Assembly: GCA_900539375.1 (NCBI GenBank)
Contig: UQBY01000004.1
Coordinates: 1 to 64,000, forward strand
Reading direction: 5' to 3'
DNA length: 64,000 nucleotides
Source of the DNA: an uncultured Clostridium sp.
GTDB taxonomy: Bacteria; Bacillota; Clostridia; Clostridiales; Clostridiaceae
The notes under the pieces: model-generated
What the model saw: only the letters and a program-made list of their open reading frames with translations
Databases searched by the model: none
Told to the model about the DNA's origin: nothing
Made by a program: the position numbers and the translations under genes
In this document: positions 17,653 through 27,170 of the stretch, one piece after another
How the letters are laid out: every line of letters starts with the position of its first letter
Position numbering within the stretch: position 1 is the first letter of the stretch

Positions 17653-19191
17653 TTAATGTTCTTTGTAAATTTTGCTTTTTACATCTTTAATAGTAAAGAC
17701 TTTAAAAACAACTATCCCTATTATATATATTATAACACCTAATAAAATAGATAGTAAGCAAGATAGACTATTACTTGTAGCATTTTTAAATAAATAACTA
17801 TAACTTAATAAAACTCCAATAATCATAAATATTGATGCATAAGAAGGTTTTATAAAATTATCATAAATATTTAATTTAAAACCTAACTTTTTTTTCATAA
17901 CAATTATGTTTAATATAGAAACAATAATATACGCTGATATTGATGCTATAACAGCTCCATATATATTTATATTGTTTATTGGAACTAAACCTATAGTTAT
18001 AATAATTTTAAAAATACATCCAATTAATAAATTTATAATAGGAACTATATAAGAACCTACACTTTGAAGTATTGAAGTAGTAGTTTGAGTTATTATTATA
18101 AATGGAATTGATAAAGATAAATATTTTAAAATGTTTCCTCCTTCAGACCTACCTGGAAGGATAAGTCTCATTATTGGTTCTGCCATAAAAAATAGTCCAA
18201 ACATACATGGTATTGCAATTACTAAGGAGATTTTCATTGATAAATTTACCTTATTTTTTATTTCTTCTTTTTTCTTTAATATATAGCACTCTGCTATTAT
18301 AGGTATTAATGATGTACATAATGCCATAGATAAAGTTAATGGAATGTTAACTATAACTGATGCTTTTCCTGTAAGTTGAGCATATAGTATTGTTGCTTTG
18401 GTTTTATGAAAACCTGCTTGTAATAATTTTTGAGGTACTAATATTGAATCTATTAAACTCATTATTGTTCCAACAGTTGCTCCTAATGATATTGGTATAG
18501 ATATTTTTAGTATTTTAGTTAATATATCTGGATTTGATTTTATTTTTGATACTTTAAAAGCTTTTTTTGTTTTTCTATACTTAAAATATAAAAATCCTCC
18601 TGCAAGTACTCCTCCTGCTGTTGCTCCAAAAGAAGCTGCTCCTGCAGAAAATTCAATTCCTTTTGGAAGTAAAATATATGCTAACCCAACCCCAAAAACT
18701 ACTCTTCCTATTTGTTCTAATATTTGTGATATTGCAGAGGGAGTCATATTTTGAAATCCTTGAAAAAATCCTCTAAAAATAGTTACAAAAGATATTACCA
18801 TAGGTGCAAAAGAGATTCCTATTAAAGAATAGTATGCTTTATAATCCCAATTCAAAAAATTTATTATTTGTTTAGAAAATAAAAATAATATTAAAGATGT
18901 GCCTGTCCCTATAAAAATTGTAAGTATAGCAGATTCTTTTACCACTTGAAAACTGGTTTTTATATCATTTATGGCATTACTTTCTGATATCATCTTTGAC
19001 ATTGCTATTGGAATTCCAGATGCCATTGCTATAAAAAACATATATAAAGGATATGCCATTTGATAATAGCCTACACCTTCATCCCCTATTAACATAAATA
19101 ATGGCCATCTAAAGAATATTCCTAAAAATCTAGTTAATATTCCTGCTATACCTAATATTAAACTTCCTTTTATTAAGGATTGTTTTTTCAT
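17653..19191 (-). CDS. spoVB: Stage V sporulation protein B (MOP-superfamily flippase)
   Basis: Polytopic membrane protein of the MurJ/Wzx superfamily, needed for spore cortex; probably a lipid-linked precursor flippase. The 512-residue protein has about 14 hydrophobic segments. It begins with the family pattern LIKGSLILGIAGILTRFLG and the GYYQMAYPLYMFF segment. The ATG follows GGAGGA. It sits between spoVT and mazG as in B. subtilis (yabM). Other oligosaccharide flippases look similar, but the locus supports spoVB. Confidence 0.9.
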   Translation of the reverse strand: MKKQSLIKGSLILGIAGILTRFLGIFFRWPLFMLIGDEGVGYYQMAYPLYMFFIAMASGIPIAMSKMISESNAINDIKTSFQVVKESAILTIFIGTGTSLILFLFSKQIINFLNWDYKAYYSLIGISFAPMVISFVTIFRGFFQGFQNMTPSAISQILEQIGRVVFGVGLAYILLPKGIEFSAGAASFGATAGGVLAGGFLYFKYRKTKKAFKVSKIKSNPDILTKILKISIPISLGATVGTIMSLIDSILVPQKLLQAGFHKTKATILYAQLTGKASVIVNIPLTLSMALCTSLIPIIAECYILKKKEEIKNKVNLSMKISLVIAIPCMFGLFFMAEPIMRLILPGRSEGGNILKYLSLSIPFIIITQTTTSILQSVGSYIVPIINLLIGCIFKIIITIGLVPINNINIYGAVIASISAYIIVSILNIIVMKKKLGFKLNIYDNFIKPSYASIFMIIGVLLSYSYLFKNATSNSLSCLLSILLGVIIYIIGIVVFKVFTIKDVKSKIYKEH

Positions 19192-19266
19192 AAAAATCCT
19201 CCAAACCCTACTTAGTTCTAATTATTTTTATTTCAAGTTTGGAGTTATTATTCATGATATTTTAAA

Positions 19267-19809
19267 TTATTGCTCCATTTGCTTTCCTAAAAAGGCTGCT
19301 GCTGTTTCTGCTAGCTTTAATTCTAATTCTCCTATTGCTTCATCTTTTGATAATATTATAACTGAACCTATAGCATCACCTTGAGCCATTATTGGAGCTA
19401 TAATTTCATATTTATATTCATCCATTGAATCATCTTTATGTAATGGAATTATTTTATCACTAAGACCTAGTAAAACACTTTTTCTTCCTTCCATTACTTC
19501 GTCTAATCTTGAGCTTACTTTTCTATCTTCATAATCTTCTTTACTTGTTCCACTAACAGATATAAAGGCATCTTTATCTGATATTAAAATTATATGTCCT
19601 ATTACATCTTGAAGACTTTCAGCATATTCTCTTGAAAAGTCTGTTAATTCATTAATTGGAGAATATTTTTTTAATATAATTCCCCCTTCTCTATCTGTAA
19701 ATATTTCTAATGGGTCTCCTTCTCTTATTCTTAAAGTTCTTCTTATTTCTTTTGGTATAACTACTCTCCCTAAATCATCAATACGTCTTACTATTCCTGT
19801 TGCTTTCAT
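19267..19809 (-). CDS. spoVT: Stage V sporulation transcription factor SpoVT
   Basis: Forespore regulator of sigma-G genes. The 180-residue protein has the AbrB-type swapped-hairpin domain (KATGIVRRIDDLGRVVIPKE, then IREGDPLEIFTD) and a C-terminal GAF-like domain (about 55-180). SD AAGGAGG precedes the ATG. It is the first gene of the spoVT-spoVB-mazG run and is preceded by the prsA terminator, so it should have its own promoter; I could not make out a convincing sigma-F/G site. Confidence 0.96.
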   Translation of the reverse strand: MKATGIVRRIDDLGRVVIPKEIRRTLRIREGDPLEIFTDREGGIILKKYSPINELTDFSREYAESLQDVIGHIILISDKDAFISVSGTSKEDYEDRKVSSRLDEVMEGRKSVLLGLSDKIIPLHKDDSMDEYKYEIIAPIMAQGDAIGSVIILSKDEAIGELELKLAETAAAFLGKQMEQ

Positions 19810-19935
19810 TTAAATAATCCTCCTTAAAAAATCAAAATTAAGTTTTTCAACATTAGTATTTGTTTTATAAGAAATTTTATACACATTTAGGTAATATTAT
19901 ATTAGAAATATATTTTTTTACTTTAATATAAAAAA

Positions 19936-19957
19936 AGAAGCCCTAAAAAGGACTTCT
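19936..19957 (-). terminator. Terminator after prsA
   Basis: Stem AGAAG(T)CC/GG(G)CTTCT with a short loop followed on the minus strand by TTTTTTT. Confidence 0.85.
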
Positions 19958-19969
19958 AAAATTTAAATA

Positions 19970-21001
19970 TTATAGTCTATCTTTATGTTCTTTTACTCCA
20001 ACTTCTTCTTTGTATTGGTCTAACTTGTCATTATAAGCTTGTTGCTTTTTATTATTTAATAGTGTAGATTCAATTTCAGCTTTAGCTTCGTCAACAGTTG
20101 CTGTATATGCTTCTGCATGAACATTTTCTGCCATTATTAAGTGCCATCCATAATCACTCTTTACAGGGTCTGATACTTCACCACTCTTTAATTTCTTAAA
20201 TGCATTAGTGAATTCTTCTACCATTCCACTATTTTCATAAGTTACATATCCTAAATATCCACCCTTACCTTTAGTTGAATCTGTATTGTTTTCATCTGCA
20301 AATTTCTTAAAGTCATCTAAACTCTTTATTTGAGATTTCATTTCTTTAGCTTTTTCTTCAGAATCTACTAATATGTTATAAGCATCTGCTCCAGCTTCTC
20401 TCTTATAACTATCTGTATTTTCATCATAATAAGATTGAATTTCGTCATCTGAAACAGTTACATCTTTAACCATATCTTCAATAACTTTGTTTATTACATA
20501 AGTATCCTTAAAGTATTGAGTAAAAGTTTCTAATGTGTATCCATAAGTATCTAAGAATTTATTAAATTCTTCTTCTACTGTTGCTGTTGAAGTTTCTGTA
20601 GCTGTACTTGAAGAAGCTACTTGGTCTCTATATTTTTGAACTTGTTCTTCAGCATATTTGTTTATTTCATCTTCTTCTGGAACTAAATCAAGCTTTTTAG
20701 CCATCTTTAAAAGAACTTCTTTTTCTACTAGACTATCTACTACATTTTCTCTTGTGCTTTTTAATTTATCTTTAAGATCTGAATTTTCTTCAAAATCATC
20801 ACCATATTGTTCTTTATATTGTGATAAAGTTGATTTTAATTCTGCATCTACATCAGCTCTTGTTATTTTTGTACCATCAACTTCTGCTAATACAGTTTTT
20901 CCTATTGATGCTGCTGTTCTTTTTATCATGTTACATCCAGTAAATGATAAAGCCATTGCTCCTATTAAAGCCATTGATATATACGTTTTCACTTTTTTCA
21001 C
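19970..21001 (-). CDS. prsA: PrsA-type foldase lipoprotein (parvulin PPIase)
   Basis: Extracytoplasmic folding factor for secreted proteins. The 343-residue protein has a lipoprotein signal (hydrophobic stretch ending LSFTGC, lipid-modified Cys about residue 23). A helical SurA-like N-domain follows (about 40-190), then a parvulin PPIC domain (about 200-300: AYNILVDSEEKA, GGYLGYVTYENSGMV, YGWHLIMAE). I chose the GTG at 21001 (MKKVKTYISM), 8 nt after GAGGG; the in-frame GTG five codons before has no SD. Own promoter and terminator; inserted between mfd and spoVT. Confidence 0.92.
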   Translation of the reverse strand: MKKVKTYISMALIGAMALSFTGCNMIKRTAASIGKTVLAEVDGTKITRADVDAELKSTLSQYKEQYGDDFEENSDLKDKLKSTRENVVDSLVEKEVLLKMAKKLDLVPEEDEINKYAEEQVQKYRDQVASSSTATETSTATVEEEFNKFLDTYGYTLETFTQYFKDTYVINKVIEDMVKDVTVSDDEIQSYYDENTDSYKREAGADAYNILVDSEEKAKEMKSQIKSLDDFKKFADENNTDSTKGKGGYLGYVTYENSGMVEEFTNAFKKLKSGEVSDPVKSDYGWHLIMAENVHAEAYTATVDEAKAEIESTLLNNKKQQAYNDKLDQYKEEVGVKEHKDRL

Positions 21002-21057
21002 GGTATTTTCCCTCACTTCTATTTATTATATTGTTATGTAATATTATGATATTATAT

Positions 21058-21086
21058 AGTATAACAGTAATTCTCCTATTCTTCAA
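21058..21086 (-). promoter_or_regulatory. Sigma-A promoter for prsA
   Basis: Minus strand TTGAAG (21081-21086) and TATACT (21058-21063) separated by 17 bp. Confidence 0.6.
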
Positions 21087-21176
21087 TTTTATTATGCCTT
21101 TTAAATTATTTCTTTTTTATTAAATTATCGTTTCCTTTGGTATTTTTTACTTTTTTATTAATTTTTTTCATTTTTT

Positions 21177-21208
21177 AGCAGAAGGCTTAGCCATTTTTAC
21201 CTTCTGCT
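21177..21208 (-). repeat. Inverted repeat after mfd, without a T-tract
   Basis: Perfect 9-bp arms AGCAGAAGG/CCTTCTGCT around a 14-nt loop, 8 nt after the mfd stop. On the minus strand the stem is followed by AAAAAATG rather than T residues, so it is not a standard intrinsic terminator. It may protect an mRNA end or stop transcription some other way. Confidence 0.6.
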
Positions 21209-21215
21209 ATATTAT

Positions 21216-24200
21216 TTATTTTCCTAGTAATTTATCAAACATAGTTTTAAATATTTCTAATAGGTCTTCTCTTTTAACTTCTCTTGTATTAAATCTAAAT
21301 TCAGGTTTATCTCCAAATTTTAATAATACATTTTCTTTGTAGTCTGAAAGTAATTTAAGGAATATTTTTTTATAATCCTCATAGTCTTTAGCAAATTTAA
21401 ATACAACTTCATCCTTTATTTCTTTTATTTCCTCTATTGAAATAGTATTTGCCCTACTTTTTATATAAGCTATATCCATAAGATTATTTACACTATCTGG
21501 AATATCTGAATATCTGTCTATAAGTTCTTCTTTTACATCATTATATTCATTAATATTTTCTATTGCAGCTATCTTCTTATATACTTCTATCTTTTGTATT
21601 TCATCTTCAATATAAGAAGATGGTATATAAGCATCTATTCTTAAATCAATAGTAGTTTCTATAGGCTCTTTATCTATCTCACCTTTAATTAATTTAATAG
21701 TATCTTCTAACATTCTACAATATAAATCATATCCTACAGTAGCCATATGACCATGTTGAGCAGAACCCATCATATTTCCTGCTCCTCTTATTTCTAAATC
21801 TCTCATAGCTATTTTAAAGCCTGAACCTAATTCAGTAAAATCTTTAAGAGCTTTTAATCTTTTTTCAGCTACTTCTGTTAATACTTTGTCCTTTGTATAT
21901 AACAAATAAGCATATGCTATTTTATTAGAACGTCCTACTCTTCCTCTTAATTGATATAATTGAGATAATCCCATTTTATCTGAATTATAAACTATGATAG
22001 TATTTACATTTGGAATGTCAATACCTGTTTCTATAATAGTTGTACATACTAATACATCATATTCCTTTGCCATAAAGCTCATCATTTCTTTTTCTAATTC
22101 TCTTTCTGTCATTTGACCATGAACAACAGCAACTTTACTTTCAGGAACTAAACCTTTTACATAATTTGCAATTCTGTTTATATCTTCAACTCTATTATAA
22201 ACAAAATAAACCTGTCCTCCTCTTCCTATTTCTCTCATTATAGCATCTCTTATAAGTTGGTCATTTTCTTCAACAACATAAGTTTGAATAGGATATCTTT
22301 CTTCTGGAGGAGTTTCTATTACTGAAATATCTCTTGCCCCTGTTAATGACATATGAAGAGTTCTTGGAATGGGTGTAGCACTTAATGTTAAAACATCTAT
22401 ATTTTTCTTAAGATTTTTTATTTTTTCTTTTTGAGTAACACCAAATCTTTGCTCTTCATCAACAATAAGTAACCCTAAATCTTTAAATTCAATATCCTTA
22501 GAAACTAATCTGTGAGTTCCTATTAAAATATCTACATTTCCTTCTTTTACAGCTTGAAGAGTTGCTTTTTGTTCTTTAGTAGTTCTAAATCTACTTATCA
22601 TATCTATTTTTACTGGAAAATCAGAAAATCTTTTTATCATATTTTTGTAATGTTGTTCTGCAAGTATTGTGGTAGGAACAAGAAATGCTACTTGCTTTCC
22701 ATCCATAACAGATTTAAAGGCTGCACGCATAGCCACTTCTGTTTTTCCATAACCTACATCTCCACATAAAAGTCTATCCATTACTTTATCTGATTCCATA
22801 TCTTTTTTTATTTCTTCAATTGATGTTATTTGGTCTGGTGTTTCTTGAAATGGGAATTCATCTTCAAATTGTCTTTGCCATTGAGTATCCTTTGCAAATT
22901 TATGACCTTTAATAGCTGTTCTTGTTGCATAAAGCTTAACTAAATCTTGAGCTATTTCATTTATTGATTTTTTAACTTTAGCTTTAGCTTTTTGCCACTC
23001 AGTTCCTCCAAGCTTATTTATTTTAGGATTTTTTCCTTCACTTCCTATATATTTTTGGACAAGGTCAAGCTGTTCAACAGGTACATATAATTTATCACCT
23101 TTATCATATTCAATATCAAGGTAATCTCTTCTATGGCCTCCAACTTCTATTTGTTTTATTCCTTTATATACACCAACTCCATGATTTACATGTACAACAT
23201 AATCCCCTGGCTTTAATTCAGCAAAGCTTTTTATCTTTGAAACACCTTTTTTCTTACTTCTCTTTTTAGTAAGCTTTCTTTTTGACTCTCCAAATACTTC
23301 TTTATCTGATATTATACATATTTTATATTGTTTACATTCAAAACCTTTAAGAGAGTTCCCATAGGTTATTACAACTTCTCCTTCAGCTATTTCATCTATC
23401 TTGTCTTTATATACACTTTCAATTCCTCTATCTCTTAATGTACTAACAAGTCTTTCTCCTCTAGCTTTAGTACCAGATAATATTATTGTTCTGTAACCTT
23501 CTTTTTTCTTGCTTAATATATCATTTATTAATAAATCTAACTGTCCTTGATATCCTGTTAATTCAATTGCTTGTATATCAAGTTTATTAAATGATTTTAA
23601 GAAATCTCCTTCTTTAGGAATTTCTTGTAATGTTATATGAACTTGTTTTTCAAATTTTTCAATTAGTTCATCCTTATTTATTAATAATTCTCCTTGCTTT
23701 GGTAGAATATCTCCTCTTTCAAGAAATATAGAATAGTTTTCTAAAAACTCTAAATATGTGCTATCTAATTTACCTAAAGACCTTACTTTTTCATCTAAAA
23801 TAAATATATAATCATTTAAATAGTCAAATAAACTTTCTGTTTCTTTATAAAATAAAGGAATGTAACTATCTATTGTTTCAAACTTACTTGTTTGCTGTAA
23901 TTCTTCTAAATTTTTATTAATAATAGATGTTAATTTTTCTCTTACATTTTCATCTTTATTATTTTTTAAAGCCTCATTTAAATTTTCTCTTATATTTTCA
24001 ATGGCATAATTTTTTATTTCTTCATTAATTATTACTTCCTTAGCTGGGAATATACTTAATGTTTTTACTTTATCAATACTTCTTTGTGATTCTGTATTAA
24101 ATGTTCTTATAGAATCAATTTCATCTCCAAACAATTCTATTCTATAAGGATATATAGAATCTGGTGGGAATAAATCTAAAAGTCCTCCTCTTATTGAGAA

Positions 24201-24719
24201 TTCTCCTTTTCCCTCTACCATATCAACTCTTTCATATCCACTTTCTACAAGTAATTTAGAAAGTTCATTAAAGTCTATTTGTTTTCCTATTTTTAAATTA
24301 ATGCTATGTTCTAAGAATAATTTTTTTGGAGTATATTCATTTGTAAATGCTTCAATGGATGTAACAACAATATTCTTCTTCTTAGAAAGTATTTCCTTTA
24401 TGACATTTAATCTTGCCCATCTTAAATCTCCTGAAATTGCATCTATATTATAAAATACAATTTCTTTAGCTGGAAAATAATATACATTATTTAAATATAA
24501 ATTTAAATCTTCATAGACATTTTTTGCTTCTAAGTCACTATGGGTTATTACCACAACTGATTTTCCTAACCCTTCATATATAGCATTATAAAAATATGCT
24601 TTACTTGAACTTGATAAGCCATCAATTTCAATAGGATGATTATTTCCTTCTAACCATTTTTTTATATTAAAAAAATCTTCACTATTTATAAAGGGTTTCA
24701 TTAACCCCTCTAACCTCAT
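21216..24719 (-). CDS. mfd: Transcription-repair coupling factor Mfd
   Basis: Removes RNA polymerase stalled at DNA lesions and recruits UvrA. The protein is 1167 residues, the full family length. It has an N-terminal UvrB-homology region (about 1-400), the polymerase-interacting domain (around 510-570, VVHVNHGVGVYKGI) and the SF2 translocase with GDVGYGKTEVAMRAAF and DEEQRFGV. RecG-like motif VI region QLRGRVGRS and the C-terminal TRCF domain complete it. GAGGAGG lies 7 nt before the ATG. It follows pth after 17 nt; fin (yabK), which separates them in B. subtilis, is absent. Confidence 0.98.
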   Translation of the reverse strand: MRLEGLMKPFINSEDFFNIKKWLEGNNHPIEIDGLSSSSKAYFYNAIYEGLGKSVVVITHSDLEAKNVYEDLNLYLNNVYYFPAKEIVFYNIDAISGDLRWARLNVIKEILSKKKNIVVTSIEAFTNEYTPKKLFLEHSINLKIGKQIDFNELSKLLVESGYERVDMVEGKGEFSIRGGLLDLFPPDSIYPYRIELFGDEIDSIRTFNTESQRSIDKVKTLSIFPAKEVIINEEIKNYAIENIRENLNEALKNNKDENVREKLTSIINKNLEELQQTSKFETIDSYIPLFYKETESLFDYLNDYIFILDEKVRSLGKLDSTYLEFLENYSIFLERGDILPKQGELLINKDELIEKFEKQVHITLQEIPKEGDFLKSFNKLDIQAIELTGYQGQLDLLINDILSKKKEGYRTIILSGTKARGERLVSTLRDRGIESVYKDKIDEIAEGEVVITYGNSLKGFECKQYKICIISDKEVFGESKRKLTKKRSKKKGVSKIKSFAELKPGDYVVHVNHGVGVYKGIKQIEVGGHRRDYLDIEYDKGDKLYVPVEQLDLVQKYIGSEGKNPKINKLGGTEWQKAKAKVKKSINEIAQDLVKLYATRTAIKGHKFAKDTQWQRQFEDEFPFQETPDQITSIEEIKKDMESDKVMDRLLCGDVGYGKTEVAMRAAFKSVMDGKQVAFLVPTTILAEQHYKNMIKRFSDFPVKIDMISRFRTTKEQKATLQAVKEGNVDILIGTHRLVSKDIEFKDLGLLIVDEEQRFGVTQKEKIKNLKKNIDVLTLSATPIPRTLHMSLTGARDISVIETPPEERYPIQTYVVEENDQLIRDAIMREIGRGGQVYFVYNRVEDINRIANYVKGLVPESKVAVVHGQMTERELEKEMMSFMAKEYDVLVCTTIIETGIDIPNVNTIIVYNSDKMGLSQLYQLRGRVGRSNKIAYAYLLYTKDKVLTEVAEKRLKALKDFTELGSGFKIAMRDLEIRGAGNMMGSAQHGHMATVGYDLYCRMLEDTIKLIKGEIDKEPIETTIDLRIDAYIPSSYIEDEIQKIEVYKKIAAIENINEYNDVKEELIDRYSDIPDSVNNLMDIAYIKSRANTISIEEIKEIKDEVVFKFAKDYEDYKKIFLKLLSDYKENVLLKFGDKPEFRFNTREVKREDLLEIFKTMFDKLLGK

Positions 24720-24736
24720 ATTATATCCTCCTCACT

Positions 24737-25306
24737 TTACTTATTTGGAGAAAATCCATTAAATTTATTCATTGCATCCTTTGCTCCATTTGCAATAATA
24801 TCTTCTGTTGCCTTTGCTACTACATCTAATGTTTGTTTAAGTATATTAACTTCTTCCTTTGAGAATTTTCCAAGAACGTGATTTACTAAGTCACCCTTTG
24901 GTGCACCTACTCCAATCTTAATTCTTGTAAATACATCTGTTCCAATGTGATTTATTATACTTTTTATTCCATTGTGCCCTCCAGCACTTCCTTTTTCTCT
25001 TATTCTTAATCTACCAACTTCTAGACTTATATCATCATATATAATTAAGACTTCTTCTTCTGTTAATTTATAAAAATCTATTGCTTCTCTAACACTTTCT
25101 CCACTTAAATTCATAAAAGTATATGGCTTTAATAGTATAACTTTATTTCCATTAATAAAACCTTCACCATATTCCCCTTTAAATTTTGTCCTATTTACAT
25201 CTATATTATACTTTTCAGCAATTATATCTATTGCTGCAAAGCCTATGTTATGTCTTGTATTTTCATATTCTCTTCCTGGATTTCCTAATCCAACTATAAG
25301 AAACAT
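24737..25306 (-). CDS. pth: Peptidyl-tRNA hydrolase
   Basis: Frees tRNA from drop-off peptidyl-tRNA. The 189-residue protein has the full Pth pattern: VGLGNPGREYENTRHNIGF with the catalytic His at about 19, LLKPYTFMNLSGESV, and GSAGGHNGIKSI with VGAPKG. SD AAGGAG. It is co-transcribed with mfd (17-nt gap) and lies after the response regulator gene and prs. Confidence 0.97.
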   Translation of the reverse strand: MFLIVGLGNPGREYENTRHNIGFAAIDIIAEKYNIDVNRTKFKGEYGEGFINGNKVILLKPYTFMNLSGESVREAIDFYKLTEEEVLIIYDDISLEVGRLRIREKGSAGGHNGIKSIINHIGTDVFTRIKIGVGAPKGDLVNHVLGKFSKEEVNILKQTLDVVAKATEDIIANGAKDAMNKFNGFSPNK

Positions 25307-25382
25307 CTTATTAATCTCTCCTTTATTTTTGGTATTTATATAAAGACTTTATTTTCTAGTATATCATAAATTTAATTTTGAA

Positions 25383-26066
25383 TTAATGATTTATTATAAA
25401 TTTATAACCCTTTCCCCATATTGTTAATATTTCTAAATCATTAAAACATTTAAGCTTTTCTCTTAATCTTGTTATATGAACATCAACAGTACGAGAACTT
25501 GAATTTATATCCTCATTCCATACTTTATTTAATATATTTTCTCTTGTAACTACCTTATTAATTCTTAACACTAAATAATAAAATAATTCATATTCTTTTG
25601 GTGTCATAGAAATTTCTTTATTTTTATATTTTATTTTATTTTCATATGAATTAAATTCTATATTACTAATTTCCTTAATGTTTTTATTTAATTCTTTAAT
25701 ATTTTTTGTATACCTTCTATTTATGGCTTTAATTCTTGCTGATAATTCACCTAAATCAAAAGGTTTTAAAACATAATCATCTGCTCCTAATTCTAAAGCC
25801 ATTATTTTATTAATCTTTTCATTATTATTAGTAATTACTATTATAGGAACACAACTTATGTTTCTTATTTCTTTTATTATTGTTAGTAGGGCATTTCCAA
25901 ATATCATAAAATCAAATAATATTAAATCTGGATTATATTTTTTTATTTCATTAATTATATTTTTTAAATTATAATAATTAATAGTATTATATCCTAAACT
26001 ATTTAACATTTTATTTAATTCATTATTGCTTCTATCTATTATAAAAACATTTTTTCTAATATTCAT
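25383..26066 (-). CDS. Orphan OmpR/PhoB-type response regulator
   Basis: The 227-residue protein has a receiver domain (1-120) and a winged-helix DNA-binding domain (about 135-227, SMTPKEYELFYYLVLR and SRTVDVHITRLREKL). The phosphoacceptor Asp (LILFDFM), the switch Thr and the Lys of LKPFD are present. The N-terminal acidic pair is changed: FIIDRSNNE has one Asp followed by Arg instead of two acidic residues, so Mg binding and phosphorylation may be weak. No sensor kinase is nearby. I chose the ATG at 26066, 8 nt after AAAGGTG. It occupies the place of ctc between prs and pth. Confidence 0.88.
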   Translation of the reverse strand: MNIRKNVFIIDRSNNELNKMLNSLGYNTINYYNLKNIINEIKKYNPDLILFDFMIFGNALLTIIKEIRNISCVPIIVITNNNEKINKIMALELGADDYVLKPFDLGELSARIKAINRRYTKNIKELNKNIKEISNIEFNSYENKIKYKNKEISMTPKEYELFYYLVLRINKVVTRENILNKVWNEDINSSSRTVDVHITRLREKLKCFNDLEILTIWGKGYKFIINH

Positions 26067-26102
26067 AAGTTTTTCACCTTTCAATAAAGATTTTTTAGAT
26101 TA

Positions 26103-26136
26103 AAAAAAGTGTCCCTATATTAGAAACACTTTTTTT
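26103..26136 (-). terminator. Terminator after prs
   Basis: A/T-rich stem AAAAAGTGT/ACACTTTTT with a 13-nt loop and a T-tract on either strand, between prs and the response regulator gene. Confidence 0.82.
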
Positions 26137-26156
26137 GTTATTTTACTATATGTATA

Positions 26157-27116
26157 TTAGTTTTCAAATAACTTACTTATTGGTTCATCATCATAAATTC
26201 TCTTAATTGCTTCTGCTATTAATGGTGCAACAGAAATTGTAGTTACTTTGTGTGTATCTGCATCCTTTGGTAATGGAATTGTATTTAGCATGGCCAATTC
26301 TTCTATAGCTGAAGAGTTTATTCTATCAAATGCAGGACCTGAAAGAACTCCATGAGTACATCCAGCATAAACTGCAGTAGCTCCTAATTTCTTTAATGCA
26401 TTTGCTGCATTAGTTATAGTTCCAGCAGTGTCTATCATATCATCTATTAATATACATCTCTTGCCTTCAACTTCTCCAATTATATTCATTATTTCTGATA
26501 CATTTGGCTTAGGTCTTCTCTTATCAATTATAGCTATTGGTGCATTTATTCTATCAGCAAACTTTCTAGCTCTTGTAACACTTCCTAAGTCTGGTGATAC
26601 AACAACAACATCATCTTGGTCAGCTAACCCTTTTTCTATAAAGTGTTGAGCTAATATTGGTGAGCCTAATAAATGGTCAACAGGGATATCAAAATATCCT
26701 TGAATTTGAGCTGCATGTAAATCCATAGTTAATACTCTGTCAGCTCCAGCTGCTGTTAAAAGATCAGCAACTAATTTTGCAGTTATTGGATCTCTTGACT
26801 TAGCTTTTCTGTCTTGTCTTGCATACCCGTAATATGGAATTACCGCATTTATTATACCTGCTGATGCTCTCTTAAATGCATCTATCATTATTAATAATTC
26901 CATTAAGTTGTTATTAACTGGTGAGCTTGTTGATTGAATTATAAATACCTCAGCACCTCTAACAGTTTCTTTAATATTTACTGCTATTTCTCCATCGCTA
27001 AATGTTGAAACTTCAGCATCTCCCATTGGTATTCCTAGAATCTCTGCTATTTCATTAGCTAATTCAGGATTTGAATTTCCAGTAAAGATTTTAATATTTC
27101 TATCATGGGATATCAT
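26157..27116 (-). CDS. prs: Ribose-phosphate pyrophosphokinase
   Basis: Makes PRPP from ribose 5-phosphate and ATP, the precursor used by hpt and purine synthesis. The 319-residue protein is the standard length. It has IPYYGYARQDRK, the cation-binding VLTMDLHAAQIQGYFDIP and the PRPP loop RCILIDDMIDTAGTI. I chose the ATG at 27116 (MISHDRNIKIF), about 10 nt after AAGGAGG; in-frame codons upstream have no SD. It follows glmU as in B. subtilis. Confidence 0.97.
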   Translation of the reverse strand: MISHDRNIKIFTGNSNPELANEIAEILGIPMGDAEVSTFSDGEIAVNIKETVRGAEVFIIQSTSSPVNNNLMELLIMIDAFKRASAGIINAVIPYYGYARQDRKAKSRDPITAKLVADLLTAAGADRVLTMDLHAAQIQGYFDIPVDHLLGSPILAQHFIEKGLADQDDVVVVSPDLGSVTRARKFADRINAPIAIIDKRRPKPNVSEIMNIIGEVEGKRCILIDDMIDTAGTITNAANALKKLGATAVYAGCTHGVLSGPAFDRINSSAIEELAMLNTIPLPKDADTHKVTTISVAPLIAEAIKRIYDDEPISKLFEN

Positions 27117-27170
27117 CTTTATAAAGACCTCCTTAAAATTTAAAACTATTGGCATAATTTATATTATTGA

